Shown here: piece by piece, positions 45,032-54,070 of the stretch
Numbering within the stretch: the stretch's first letter is position 1
How the letters are laid out: each line of letters begins with the position of its first letter
NCBI RefSeq assembly: GCF_030817595.1
Contig: NZ_JAUSZN010000001.1
Location: forward strand, 3,297,001-3,361,000
Length of the DNA: 64,000 bases
Direction: 5' to 3'
Origin: Neobacillus niacini
GTDB taxonomy: Bacteria > Bacillota > Bacilli > Bacillales > Cytobacillaceae
Made by a program: the position numbers and the translations under genes
Notes under the pieces: model-generated
The model's input: the letters and a program-made list of their open reading frames with translations, nothing else
What the model was told of the DNA's origin: nothing
The model's database searches: none

Positions 45032-48000
45032 TCATAAATTTTTAAAAATCGTCATTTGAATGGTTTTCGTAGCTTTGCCAATGGCACCGCCATCATTTTT
45101 AAAGATAGTTGATTTATTTTCGTCTGATGGCTCGATATGGATGGTCAATTTGTTTTCTCCTTCTTTTAGAATAATATTATAGGAGAAGGTCATGTCGTCT
45201 TTTATTGTTACTGGCTCGCCATTAATAGTGAGAATTCCATCTTTAATGGCGTTCCCCTGAAGGGTGATGCTGTCCGCTGTGACGGATTGCCCATCCGTAT
45301 GAGAAGTCACGACCACTGGCATATCAATCCAACGAAGGATTTTATCTTGAACCACCATTTGGTTACCACCTTGATTGGTTACGACTATAGAAAGGTCAGT
45401 TCCCGTTGCTCCGTAACCATAGTAACTTACGTCATCATCATTTGGGTTTAATGAAGTGTGATCTGCTAAACCTTCTTGCTCCCAAGAGCCATTTTTGACG
45501 TATTTGTAAGTAAGCACTTCCCCTTCCTGTGCTTCGATTGTATACTCATAATCATTTGTGACTGCGCCGCCGCGTGTCATTTCCCACGCGCCCGTATTCC
45601 AGCCATTTTTCGTTCCTGGCATTGTAATGTTGATTCCCTGTGGAGTGTACGCTGGTGCGTTGACTTTAAAGGTCACTTTAACGGTTATAAGTTCAGGCGT
45701 CACGGCAACAGCGTTTGATGTAACTACATTCCCAGCCTGATCATACACGTGTACTTCGTAGGAATACAGCTTTCCATTCGAGACATTGATATCTTTGTAG
45801 GATTGCTTGGTTGGATCAAACAACATATCGATGATTTCACCATCGCGGACTAAGGCAATCATATAGGGATCGTTCACACCTTCCAGCTTCCATGAAAGAT
45901 TGACCTGTCCCGATTCCTGCTCTGGCTGATCTAACGTTACTTTATCAGCCGGATCAATCGTATCTTCCCCTTTTGTAAAACGTACCTCCTGCGTTTCACT
46001 CGTGATCCAGTTTCGGCCAAGATCGGTTGAAAAAGCAAAGCGATATTCATAGTTACCTTCTTTTAATGGCAGGAAATTTCCACTAAAGGCATTTATGGAT
46101 TCCTGTTGATTGATATAAGAAGCCTTATAGGTAGTCCAGTTTTCATTACCAGGTTGCTTTACTTCAAGCTTTGCCTGTAAACCTTCCATCTGACCAGTTT
46201 CTGTTTCACCTTGTACAAAGATATTCGCTGTGACCGTCTGCGGCTTCGAAAGGTCAATGATCCCCGTTTCAATTGATGTTACGTTCGTAATCTGGTGATT
46301 TCCATCTGTTAACTCAACATGTGGAATAACGGCATTCTCTGTTGCTGCTTTATCAGAAGGATTCCCGTTTTTATCAAGTGCTGCTACGGCAAAATAATAG
46401 TTGCGGCCATTGTCTAAACCATCGATGGTTACCGTATTCGTGGACGTTTCCTTTACTTTTTTATAAAAAGCGCCAGAAATCGTTGTTTGATAAATAGCAT
46501 ACTTAGCTGCATCACCTTCCCACTTTAAAGTGGCCGAGCGGCTCCCTTCTTCAATGGTTAATCCCGTGACGGCAGCCTGACGTTTCAGATTTTGACCCTT
46601 ATCAGACACAAGCATGCGCCCGCTCATGGCTGGAATTGTAACTGAAAGCTTTCCATCTTTTGATACAGTTGTGTACTTTCTATCAAGCTGATCTGTTAAT
46701 TTCACACCATTAATTAATAAATCTTCTAATTCGAGTTCAATCGTCTGTTCTTCAGTACCTCTGTTTGTCAAAACAACCGCAAAGTTCTTTTTGTCTGAAC
46801 GGGAGAAAGCAAGCACATCGCCTTTTGCATAAAGATGGTTTAAATCACCGTAACTGAAAAGGTCATGATAGGTATTTCTTACTTTTCCAATTGATTGATA
46901 ATGTTTTACAAGCTCTGTGTCCTCGTTACCCCAAGGATAAGTTCTGCGGTCATCGGGGTCCTTCGACCCTGTAACACCCGCTTCATCGCCGTAATAAACA
47001 GTCGGCGCACCAGCATAACCCATTTGCAGGGTCGCGGCAAGCTTTAGGCGCTGAATTCCGAGTTGATGGTTGTAATTTTTATCGTACTCTGCACGTTCAA
47101 AAGAGTCGGTTCCATTACCTAATACAAATGCTGCGCGAGGGGTATCGTGCGAGCCCATTAAGTTCATCAGGGAGTAAAATGCTTCTTTCGGATAATCTTC
47201 ATATACCGCATTCAACTGATTTTCTGCCCCTTCGGCATTTCCATTTTTCAGGTAATCGATAAGAGCACCGCGGAATCGGTAATTCATAACGGAATCATAT
47301 AAGTCGCCAAGGAAATATTCAGAAGCATCATCCCAGATTTCACCTAGAATCAGCGGTTCATCTTTCTTTCCGGTCTTAAGCTCATTACGGAATTCGCGCC
47401 AAAATTCTGTATCGACCTCGTTCGCAACATCTAAACGCCAGCCTGTTGCACCCCGTTTCAGCCACGATTTAGCAACAGAATCATCATCGTACATCATGTA
47501 GTTAGCAAACTGCTTATTATTTAACTCTGATGGATAGTCCACCGCTTCTCCGGGAATCGATTTGATTTCCGGCAATGAATCAAAGCCCCACCATGCCTGG
47601 TATTTATAAACTCCATCAACCTTCACATTTTCAATGTTAAACCAGTTGTGGAAACCGTATGGGCTAAAGGTTTGTCCTTCTGCCTTTAATTTTTCTTCCA
47701 CTTGTTTCTTTGCCTCTTCTTCTATAACTCCTTTATTGACAAGGTCATAAATCGCTGACCAGTATTCATAAGCACCAACCGTTTCATATTTTCCATAACG
47801 GTCAAAATAGATGGAATCGTCACCGACATGGTTAAACACGCCATCTAAAATTAAATGCATTTTCCGTTTCTTTAATTCTTTTGTGAAAGCCTCAAATTCT
47901 TTTGGAGAACCAAACATTGGATCGATTTCCTTGTAGTCTGTCGCATCGTACTTATGGTTCGATGATGCATAAGCGATTGGGTTTAGATAAAGTGTGTTGA

Positions 48001-49375
48001 CCCCTAATGATTGAATGTAATCGAGTTTCTTTTGAACTCCAGCAATGTCACCACCGAAGAAATCGTTGGACCAAATTTCATCTCCATTATAGCCTTCGGA
48101 AGTAGCTTCACGAGGGTTGTCCGGAAGTTCGCTCCATTCTTGATGTTCAATTGGCTCATCACCGCGTGCTGTATCTTTGGCATCGTCATTTTTTTTATTT
48201 CCATTGAAAAAGCGATCCGGAAAAATCTGATACACGACCGCTTCCTTCATCCAATCTGGCGTTTTGTAGGCTGGATCAAAAACCGTTAATTGGAATAGAG
48301 AAGCATTTGCATCAGAAGTTGTCCCTTTTCCACCCTCAGTAATATCTTCACCGTATTCCTTCTGAGATTCTCCGTCACGTGCAATAAATTTATATCCATA
48401 AACGCCCTTTTCTTCCGGCTTTATATCAGCTTCCCAAAACTCTACTGGTGCAGCATTTAGCTCAACCCATCCGGCATATTCCATTTCCACCATGATGGTA
48501 TTACCAGTGTTGTAGTTTTTTAGCTGAACCCTTGCAGCGGTTAAATCGCCTTTCTTCGCTTGGAGTCGAATCTTGACCGTATCCCCTGCCTTTACTGCCC
48601 CAAATGGTGACCTGTAAGATCGATCCCAAGTGTCGTGAAATAGCTTATCTCCTTGGACATTTCCATCTGGCAAACCAGGATCATAATCGGTGTACACTTC
48701 CTTTGTATCATGGTTATAGAAGAATGTAACTATCGTGTCTTTTACTACATTCAGAACAAAGTTATTGGCTGGATACGCTGGAGCAGACCAGTTGTTCCCA
48801 AGGACAAGCTTAAATTCATGCTTTCCTTTCGGCACTTGTGCTGAATAAGTGTAAATGTTGTCGAGGTCTTCATCCTTTAAAATAGCAGTTGATTCACCTG
48901 GCGCCCATTCTCCACCAGCGTTCAGCTCAGGCTGGATATCTCCTACAATCCTTGGTTTCTGGTCGTCTGGCAGCTCTACAGGAACAGAAACTTTGTGGGT
49001 AACATCATCATAAATAAACGTGACTTGTTTTCCCTTATCCAGAGACAGCTTATAATTATCGCCGCCAGGAACCCCGTCTACTCCATAGTTTTCATCCCAT
49101 GAACCATTAATCGCAATTTTATATTCATAGTTTCCTGCAGGAAGCGTGCCTGTCAGCTTGTACTTTCCATTTTCCTGAAGGGTCATTCTTGTTGAGGCAT
49201 CAGCCGGATTCCATTCACCTGACCCGCCAAGTTCATCCTGTAGATTCCCCACTAGCGTTACCACACGTTCTGCGGCGTTTGATTCAATTGGATTAATAAA
49301 TCCAAGAGCAATCGTTTGCGCAAATAAAACCAAAAGAGTTATGAAACTTATAATCTTTCTCGATTTACCCTTCAT
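45032..49375 (-). CDS. Secreted multimodular amylopullulanase / GH13 glycosidase
   Basis: 1447 aa. A signal peptide ends near 34. Two X25-type starch-binding modules follow (about 37-132 and 141-230; GNLQDELGGSGEWNP and GDIQPELNAGGEWAP), then a CBM34-like domain (about 240-367). The GH13 barrel (about 375-860) has DGVFNH, nucleophile Asp649 in GWRLDVANE, acid/base Glu679 in ILGEIWDD and Asp744 in MGSHDTPR. After it come fibronectin-III-like domains (about 945-1180), a CBM20/SusE-like module (about 1230-1340) and an Ig-like end. It would cleave alpha-1,4 and perhaps alpha-1,6 bonds in starch outside the cell. A promoter and LacI-type operators lie upstream, near a MalR-like gene. Confidence 0.93.
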   Translation of the reverse strand: MKGKSRKIISFITLLVLFAQTIALGFINPIESNAAERVVTLVGNLQDELGGSGEWNPADASTRMTLQENGKYKLTGTLPAGNYEYKIAINGSWDENYGVDGVPGGDNYKLSLDKGKQVTFIYDDVTHKVSVPVELPDDQKPRIVGDIQPELNAGGEWAPGESTAILKDEDLDNIYTYSAQVPKGKHEFKLVLGNNWSAPAYPANNFVLNVVKDTIVTFFYNHDTKEVYTDYDPGLPDGNVQGDKLFHDTWDRSYRSPFGAVKAGDTVKIRLQAKKGDLTAARVQLKNYNTGNTIMVEMEYAGWVELNAAPVEFWEADIKPEEKGVYGYKFIARDGESQKEYGEDITEGGKGTTSDANASLFQLTVFDPAYKTPDWMKEAVVYQIFPDRFFNGNKKNDDAKDTARGDEPIEHQEWSELPDNPREATSEGYNGDEIWSNDFFGGDIAGVQKKLDYIQSLGVNTLYLNPIAYASSNHKYDATDYKEIDPMFGSPKEFEAFTKELKKRKMHLILDGVFNHVGDDSIYFDRYGKYETVGAYEYWSAIYDLVNKGVIEEEAKKQVEEKLKAEGQTFSPYGFHNWFNIENVKVDGVYKYQAWWGFDSLPEIKSIPGEAVDYPSELNNKQFANYMMYDDDSVAKSWLKRGATGWRLDVANEVDTEFWREFRNELKTGKKDEPLILGEIWDDASEYFLGDLYDSVMNYRFRGALIDYLKNGNAEGAENQLNAVYEDYPKEAFYSLMNLMGSHDTPRAAFVLGNGTDSFERAEYDKNYNHQLGIQRLKLAATLQMGYAGAPTVYYGDEAGVTGSKDPDDRRTYPWGNEDTELVKHYQSIGKVRNTYHDLFSYGDLNHLYAKGDVLAFSRSDKKNFAVVLTNRGTEEQTIELELEDLLINGVKLTDQLDRKYTTVSKDGKLSVTIPAMSGRMLVSDKGQNLKRQAAVTGLTIEEGSRSATLKWEGDAAKYAIYQTTISGAFYKKVKETSTNTVTIDGLDNGRNYYFAVAALDKNGNPSDKAATENAVIPHVELTDGNHQITNVTSIETGIIDLSKPQTVTANIFVQGETETGQMEGLQAKLEVKQPGNENWTTYKASYINQQESINAFSGNFLPLKEGNYEYRFAFSTDLGRNWITSETQEVRFTKGEDTIDPADKVTLDQPEQESGQVNLSWKLEGVNDPYMIALVRDGEIIDMLFDPTKQSYKDINVSNGKLYSYEVHVYDQAGNVVTSNAVAVTPELITVKVTFKVNAPAYTPQGINITMPGTKNGWNTGAWEMTRGGAVTNDYEYTIEAQEGEVLTYKYVKNGSWEQEGLADHTSLNPNDDDVSYYGYGATGTDLSIVVTNQGGNQMVVQDKILRWIDMPVVVTSHTDGQSVTADSITLQGNAIKDGILTINGEPVTIKDDMTFSYNIILKEGENKLTIHIEPSDENKSTIFKNDGGAIGKATKTIQMTIFKNL

Positions 49376-49407
49376 ACATTCAACTCCCTTTTAATTTGTT
49401 TTTGGGC

Positions 49408-49437
49408 AAGCGTTTGCACAAATAATTGCAAACGCTT
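49408..49437. promoter_or_regulatory. Paired LacI/CcpA-type operators of the amylopullulanase gene
   Basis: AAGCGTTTGCA (49408-49418) and its exact complement TGCAAACGCTT (49427-49437) face each other with 8 bases between. Each resembles a MalR or CcpA operator; the second fits the cre consensus WTGNAANCGNWNNCW fully. They lie just downstream of the candidate -10 box, where a bound repressor would block transcription. Confidence 0.7.
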
Positions 49438-49446
49438 CCTTAGAAT

Positions 49447-49474
49447 GTATTATCTCATTATCTGTATTTTCCAA
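49447..49474 (-). promoter_or_regulatory. Candidate sigma-A promoter of the amylopullulanase gene
   Basis: On the minus strand TTGGAA and TAATAC are separated by 16 bases, directly upstream of the paired operators. Assigned by consensus and position. Confidence 0.4.
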
Positions 49475-49563
49475 AGAATAGGACATTTCTACTCATTAAG
49501 AGGTTTGGTTATGGGTCTTTATGCTTGTTTTTGGTAAAAATAAGCAATTCTAATTAAAATCGA

Positions 49564-51413
49564 GTAGAGGGAAAATAAGTTGATTATTTTCGCCCCTCTC
49601 ACACCACCGTACATACGGTTCCGTATACGGCGGTTCAATTTATATTACAGTGTGTACTTTTAGATAATGTTCTGAAGCAGAGGGAAGTCCCCTCTGCTTT
49701 AGTCTTTTGTTTGAGATTGCTCTTTGGACAACTTTTGATAGTCCAATGTACCGGTAACCTTTTCGACAGAAGGTTAATCCTTTCGCTTCTTCCTCCGGAA
49801 TCCCTAATTGAATAAGCGATTTAATTTGTTTTCTAGGTACCTTCCATTGCTTCCAAATGATGACTCTAATTCTGGAGCGAAGCTTCTGATCTATCTCACT
49901 CATTGCTTTTTTCATATTTGAGATTCTAAAGTAATTAACCCACCCAAGTATGACTTGTTTCAGTTTTAAAATTCGGAAGTCTAGCGGAACACTCCAGTTT
50001 CGCTTTGTTAATTTTCGAAGCTTCCTTTGAAACTTCTGTATTGACATAAGATGGGGTTTTACTTGATACCTCTTGTTTTTAGTATCGTAATAAAACCCGA
50101 ATCCTAAGAATTTTAAATCTTTTGGGCGAGATATTTTGCTCTTCTCCACATTGACTATTAATCCTAGTTTTCCTTCTATAAATCTCACGATTGATTTCAT
50201 CACTCTGTTTGCTGCTGCCTCACTCTTCACAAAGATGAGAGCGTCATCAGCGTATCTCACGAACCTCAGCCCTCTTTTCTCTAGTTCCTTATCGAGTTCA
50301 TTTAACATAATATTACTCAATAATGGGCTAAGGTTCCCTCCTTGCGGAGTCCCGACTGGTGTTTCTTCATATTTCCCTTTCACCATGACTCCACTTACTA
50401 AGTATTTTCTGATTAGCGAGATGACATCACCATCATCTATTGTGTTAGCGATAATTCGCATGAGTTTATCGTGATGGACTGTATCGAAGAATCTTTCGAG
50501 GTCAATGTCTACCACCCAATCGTGTCCATCATTCAGAAATTCCAAGCTTTTTATAATAGCCATCTCACAGCTTCTTTTTGGTCTAAAGCCGTAACTGAAT
50601 TCACTGAATTGCTTTTCAAATATCGGACTGAGAGCTTGATGAATAGCTTGTTGAACTACTCTATCCACTACTGTTGGTATTCCCAACTTGCGCATCTTGC
50701 CATTTTCTTTTGGGATTTCCACTCTTAAGGCAGCCTGTGGTTGGTATTTTCTTGTTCTGATGCGCTGACGTAACTCATCCTTGTTCTCTCTCAGATATTG
50801 CTTTAGTTCTTCGACTGTTACTCCATCGACGCCACTTGCACCTTTATTTTTATAGACACGCAGGTAAGCTTCATTCATATTTTGATTACTTAGAATCTGT
50901 TCTAAAAGGTTCACACTCGTTTCTCCTTTCCTCTCACGTAGTAAGTGATAGCTCCATTTTGGTTATCCGTTTGAGATACGCTCATACTTTCTCCATTAAC
51001 ACATTCGGAGTACGTCACTTACGCATTCGTGGTGTTGAAACACTATAAATTGTTCAGCCCTTCATGAATAATTTCACTACTATGGCTTCTGCTGACTTCT
51101 TGCGACTAACCTTTTTCGACTGTACTTCCGTACATCCGCAAGACCTCCCAGGGTAAGACAACTATCTTTCCTCTTTTACTCGCCTGATTTACTCTACAAA
51201 GTTACGCACATCTTTTGGACTTTGACTTGCTATGGAGCCTCATCCCTTTATAAAGCCTTAGTATCAGATTTCTGTACGTCGAGCCAAGATTTTATTCCAC
51301 GCTTCCTCCAGCCCTTATCTCACGATAAGTACCTTGCGCTTCCTTAGTGGTTGGTCGATGTGTACCCCCACAGTGGACTTTCACCACCTAGATAGTTGCC
51401 ATGCCTGGCACAC
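49564..51413 (-). mobile_element. Group IIC self-splicing intron, about 1850 nt, with maturase
   Basis: On the minus strand the RNA begins GTGTGCCAGGCATGGC at 51413 (GUGYG consensus) and contains GTGGTGAAAGTCCAC in domain I. Domain V is AACCGCCGTATACGG / CCGTATGTACGGTGG with AACC loop (49590-49625 region), and domain VI is a long hairpin ending CTAC at about 49564. The 5' end lies five bases past the T-run of the LacI-gene terminator, the known target type of class C introns. All expected parts are present, so it looks intact. The 3' boundary may be off by a few bases. Confidence 0.85.
49640..50914 (-). CDS. ltrA: Group II intron reverse transcriptase/maturase
   Basis: 424 aa, encoded inside domain IV of the intron. 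RT blocks are intact: YQPQAALRVEIPK, VVDIDLERFFD, GTPQGGNLSPLLSNI and the catalytic YADD, followed by the maturase domain X (about 310-400). There is no HNH endonuclease domain, as usual for class C introns. The start is GTG with AAAGGAG upstream. It promotes splicing and retrohoming of its own intron. No frameshift or stop interrupts it. Confidence 0.95.
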   Translation of the reverse strand: MNLLEQILSNQNMNEAYLRVYKNKGASGVDGVTVEELKQYLRENKDELRQRIRTRKYQPQAALRVEIPKENGKMRKLGIPTVVDRVVQQAIHQALSPIFEKQFSEFSYGFRPKRSCEMAIIKSLEFLNDGHDWVVDIDLERFFDTVHHDKLMRIIANTIDDGDVISLIRKYLVSGVMVKGKYEETPVGTPQGGNLSPLLSNIMLNELDKELEKRGLRFVRYADDALIFVKSEAAANRVMKSIVRFIEGKLGLIVNVEKSKISRPKDLKFLGFGFYYDTKNKRYQVKPHLMSIQKFQRKLRKLTKRNWSVPLDFRILKLKQVILGWVNYFRISNMKKAMSEIDQKLRSRIRVIIWKQWKVPRKQIKSLIQLGIPEEEAKGLTFCRKGYRYIGLSKVVQRAISNKRLKQRGLPSASEHYLKVHTVI

Positions 51414-51419
51414 ATAGGA

Positions 51420-51446
51420 AAAGCCCCTATTAAAATTAGGGGCTTT
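51420..51446 (-). terminator. Terminator of the LacI-family gene, targeted by the intron
   Basis: AAAGCCCCTA / TAGGGGCTTT stem followed on the minus strand by TTTTCCTAT, then the intron 5' end. Confidence 0.85.
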
Positions 51447-51454
51447 CGTGGATT

Positions 51455-52492
51455 TTACTTGTTTTTTAGATGGCAGCATGATGATCTTTCAATTAATTTA
51501 TGGGGAATGATGATACGCTTTATTGGTTCGTTACTGTTTTCAATCTTTTGAATCAAGTTCTTTGACGCTTGATAGCCAAGATTAAATATATTGATGTCAA
51601 CAGATGTTAACGGGGGCTTCACCATTTCTGAAAGAAGTACGTTATTAAAGCTGACAATGGAGATATCCTCTGGAACGCTGATTCCTAACTCATCTAGTGT
51701 ATTCAAGACACCTAAAGCCATAAAGTCGTCAACTACCACGAGGGCAGTAGGTGGATTTTCTAGTGACATGAGCTCCTTAACAGCTTCTTGACCGCCTTCA
51801 CGTAAAAATTCTTCATGAATAATATATTCATTTTTCAATTCAATACCAGCATTTCGTAATGCCCGTTCATAACCAAGTAACCGCTCTACCGTTACCACAA
51901 GCTCAAGACATCCACCGATAAAGGCAATTTGATGATGGCCCTGCATGATTAAATGTTCGGTAGCTTCTTGCATGGCACGAAAATTATCGTTATCAACATG
52001 GGTAATTTCTTCTACATTTTTATAAGGTTTACCAATAAGGACAAATGGAAAATTTCTTTTTAGTAAATAGGAGATAATTTTATCCTCCACCTTAGATTTT
52101 AGTAGAATCATCCCATCTACTCTTTTTCCCTGAACCATTTCAACCACTGCTTCAAGTGTTTCCTTTTCTGATTTTCCAGTTGTCATATGCAAAGCGTATT
52201 TTTTTTCATGTGCCCCTTCACTAATTCCTTGTAATACGGTTGGGAAAAAGGGATTCTGAAATACGACATCTCCTGAACTCGGCATGACAAGCCCAATGGT
52301 TTGTGTCGATTGACTCGCAAGACTTCTTGCATTTAAGTTTGGATGGTACCCGAGCTTTCCCATTGCTTCATTTACTTTACGCTTTGTTGCTTCACTAATT
52401 CTGGGACTATCGGCAATCACTCTTGAAACTGTTGACGGAGCAACATTCGCAAGCTTTGCAACATCCTTAATTGTAACCGCTATGTCTAACAC
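51455..52492 (-). CDS. LacI-family transcriptional regulator (MalR-like)
   Basis: About 345 aa. The N-terminal helix-turn-helix is TIKDVAKLANVAPSTVSRVI with the hinge YHPNLNARSLA. The effector domain resembles MalR of Gram-positives (FQNPFFPTVLQGI; VDGMILLKSK; FVLIGKPY; HVDNDNF; FIGGCLELVVTVERL). It probably represses maltodextrin genes and is relieved by maltose. The likely target is the amylopullulanase gene, whose promoter carries paired operators. The start is uncertain: a GTG at 52492 is too close to GAGAGG, while an ATA at 52483 has ideal spacing. Upstream frame extension to 52690 is not supported. Its terminator hosts the group II intron. Confidence 0.88.
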   Translation of the reverse strand: MLDIAVTIKDVAKLANVAPSTVSRVIADSPRISEATKRKVNEAMGKLGYHPNLNARSLASQSTQTIGLVMPSSGDVVFQNPFFPTVLQGISEGAHEKKYALHMTTGKSEKETLEAVVEMVQGKRVDGMILLKSKVEDKIISYLLKRNFPFVLIGKPYKNVEEITHVDNDNFRAMQEATEHLIMQGHHQIAFIGGCLELVVTVERLLGYERALRNAGIELKNEYIIHEEFLREGGQEAVKELMSLENPPTALVVVDDFMALGVLNTLDELGISVPEDISIVSFNNVLLSEMVKPPLTSVDINIFNLGYQASKNLIQKIENSNEPIKRIIIPHKLIERSSCCHLKNK

Positions 52493-52626
52493 CCCTCTCG
52501 TAGGGAGTTTGATGGAATTCTCATATACTATTATATAACGATAATGACCCAATCGGAAATTGTGAGACACTCTCCCGCAAAGAATTAGCCTTTTGTATCG
52601 CCTTACTAAAATCTTCATAACTAATA
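52493..52626. other. Upstream region of the LacI-family gene
   Basis: A+T-rich, holding the regulator promoter. No copy of the operator found upstream of the amylopullulanase gene was noticed here. The gap continues to 52886 past a hairpin described next. Confidence 0.4.
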
Positions 52627-52665
52627 GAAGAAGCAGGCTGCCCATTAACGGGTTCCTGCTTCTTC
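52627..52665. terminator. Long hairpin terminator between LacI and hypothetical genes
   Basis: An 11-bp outer stem GAAGAAGCAGG / CCTGCTTCTTC with an inner CCC/GGG stem. T-rich on the plus strand (TTTTATAA); on the minus strand it would end the 185-aa hypothetical gene about 220 bases after its stop. Confidence 0.65.
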
Positions 52666-52886
52666 TTTTATAACTATCTACAAGAAACACCCAACTTGTT
52701 CAGAGTGTATGTGACAACACATGGGGTGCTTTTGTTTTGATGGATTTAATATTTCCAAGAAAAAAATTGCTCATTGGACGATGAATAAATTTCAGTTGAT
52801 TTCTTAATTCACTCGCCCCTCGAAATCCTTTGACATATATCTAAAAAAAGAGATGAAGAGCCTTGAACGAACGTAGTCCTAAAACT

Positions 52887-53444
52887 TTAGAAATTTTTCA
52901 CAAGTTTAATCTCATCATTTTTTGAAATAAAACCACTGATACTTTCTACTTTTTTGTCTATTTTTAAATGATCCTCGTTCTCTATCACATATTTCATAAA
53001 AGAACAACAAAAGAGCTTACGTGCTATTCTTCCTTTTTCGCCTATTAAATTGAACCATCCTTGTCCAACATAAAAAAGGTTCGTTAGCATTTTATCAACA
53101 ATAAAAGATATTCGGTCACTTTCTTCATTTTTTTCAAATTCTGTTTTCGAGGAAAGAGCCAATACAAAATAGTTTTTAAACTTATCTAATTCAAGTAGTT
53201 GAAGATGGTACCTTTCATGGTGCCTCCTATTAAATTCCTTTAGAACCGTTTTAATACTTTTGTCAACATCTATATCATATTTACCAGCTTCTTTCAAAGT
53301 CGTTATACGGGAATTAAATATAGACAGTGTCATGATATAATGTGAAGCATAATTTTTTGGATCAAATGATTCTTTACCATTTTGCTTTTCATCGACCGGT
53401 GCAACAATAAATTTTTTATAGTCATCAAAAAACTTTTCGTTCAT
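52887..53444 (-). CDS. Hypothetical protein, 185 aa
   Basis: I do not recognise this protein. It is soluble and mostly helical in appearance, rich in Lys, Asp and Glu. A central segment RRHHERYHLQLLELDKFKNYF contains several His, and a Cys pair with Phe (LFCCSFMKYV) lies near residue 148. No signal peptide or transmembrane segment. The start ATG has AAGG about eight bases upstream, which supports translation. It is transcribed alone, with only A+T-rich sequence around it. Confidence 0.55.
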   Translation of the reverse strand: MNEKFFDDYKKFIVAPVDEKQNGKESFDPKNYASHYIMTLSIFNSRITTLKEAGKYDIDVDKSIKTVLKEFNRRHHERYHLQLLELDKFKNYFVLALSSKTEFEKNEESDRISFIVDKMLTNLFYVGQGWFNLIGEKGRIARKLFCCSFMKYVIENEDHLKIDKKVESISGFISKNDEIKLVKNF

Positions 53445-53739
53445 ACGGTATACCTTCTTTCATAAATGGATTGGGCTGGATGAATAAAATGATTCTGATC
53501 CTTTTCTTGGTTAAAGGAAGGTCTTCCTGTTTCATAATCCTTTGTCACAACAACTTCGACGAACCTGAGATACTAGTTGTTATATATATTCATTTTTAAA
53601 AATTAAAATCCTGCTTTTTCTTGCATGAAACTACATTTTTCACTATTTTTAATCAAAAAGTCCCATTCCTCGAGTATCTAATGGTCTATAACAAACTACT
53701 ATATTATACTTAATGAAAGAACAAAGGGGGCGAAAAGCG
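53445..53739. other. Divergent intergenic region
   Basis: About 295 bases between divergent genes. An inverted repeat AACAACT ... AGTTGTT lies near 53550-53580, too short to assign. No gene or RNA recognised. Confidence 0.4.
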
Positions 53740-54015
53740 ATGAATGTTGAATTGGATACTGAATCAAAACAGTGGTTAAAGTCAAAAGGCAATCAATTGA
53801 CCGTAAAAACCCTTGAGGTAAAGGCTTGTTATGCTCCAGGTATTCAGGAACTAGCTGCAGTCCCTGGAAAACCTAAAACGTTAAATCAATTTAATGAGGT
53901 TATAATCGATAATTTATCTATCTATGTACAAAAAAGTATTAGAGGCAAGGAGAAACTTATACTTAAATTATCTGGTTTCGGTTTCTTTAAATCTATTTCC
54001 GCAAAGCTTCAATGA
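53740..54015 (+). CDS. Small HesB-like protein (CC/Se-motif family type)
   Basis: About 91 aa. The layout DTESKQWLKSKGNQLTVKTLEV, then a Cys segment ACYAPG, then GKPKTLNQFNEVIIDNLSIYVQKSI resembles small HesB-like proteins of the CC/Se-motif group, which have a Cys-Cys or Sec pair at that place. Here only one Cys is present, so the motif is degenerate. The ATG at 53740 is nine bases after GGGGG; an earlier ATG at 53713 precedes that ribosome binding site. A single gene, convergent with the second CstA gene. Function unknown. Confidence 0.6.
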   Translation: MNVELDTESKQWLKSKGNQLTVKTLEVKACYAPGIQELAAVPGKPKTLNQFNEVIIDNLSIYVQKSIRGKEKLILKLSGFGFFKSISAKLQ

Positions 54016-54034
54016 GGAACCCCTATAAAAAAAC

Positions 54035-54064
54035 AGCACCCATTCATTTAGTCGAATGGGTGCT
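54035..54064. terminator. Bidirectional terminator
   Basis: An 11-bp stem AGCACCCATTC / GAATGGGTGCT; seven T follow on the minus strand past the second CstA gene. Confidence 0.85.
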
Positions 54065-54070
54065 TGTTAT

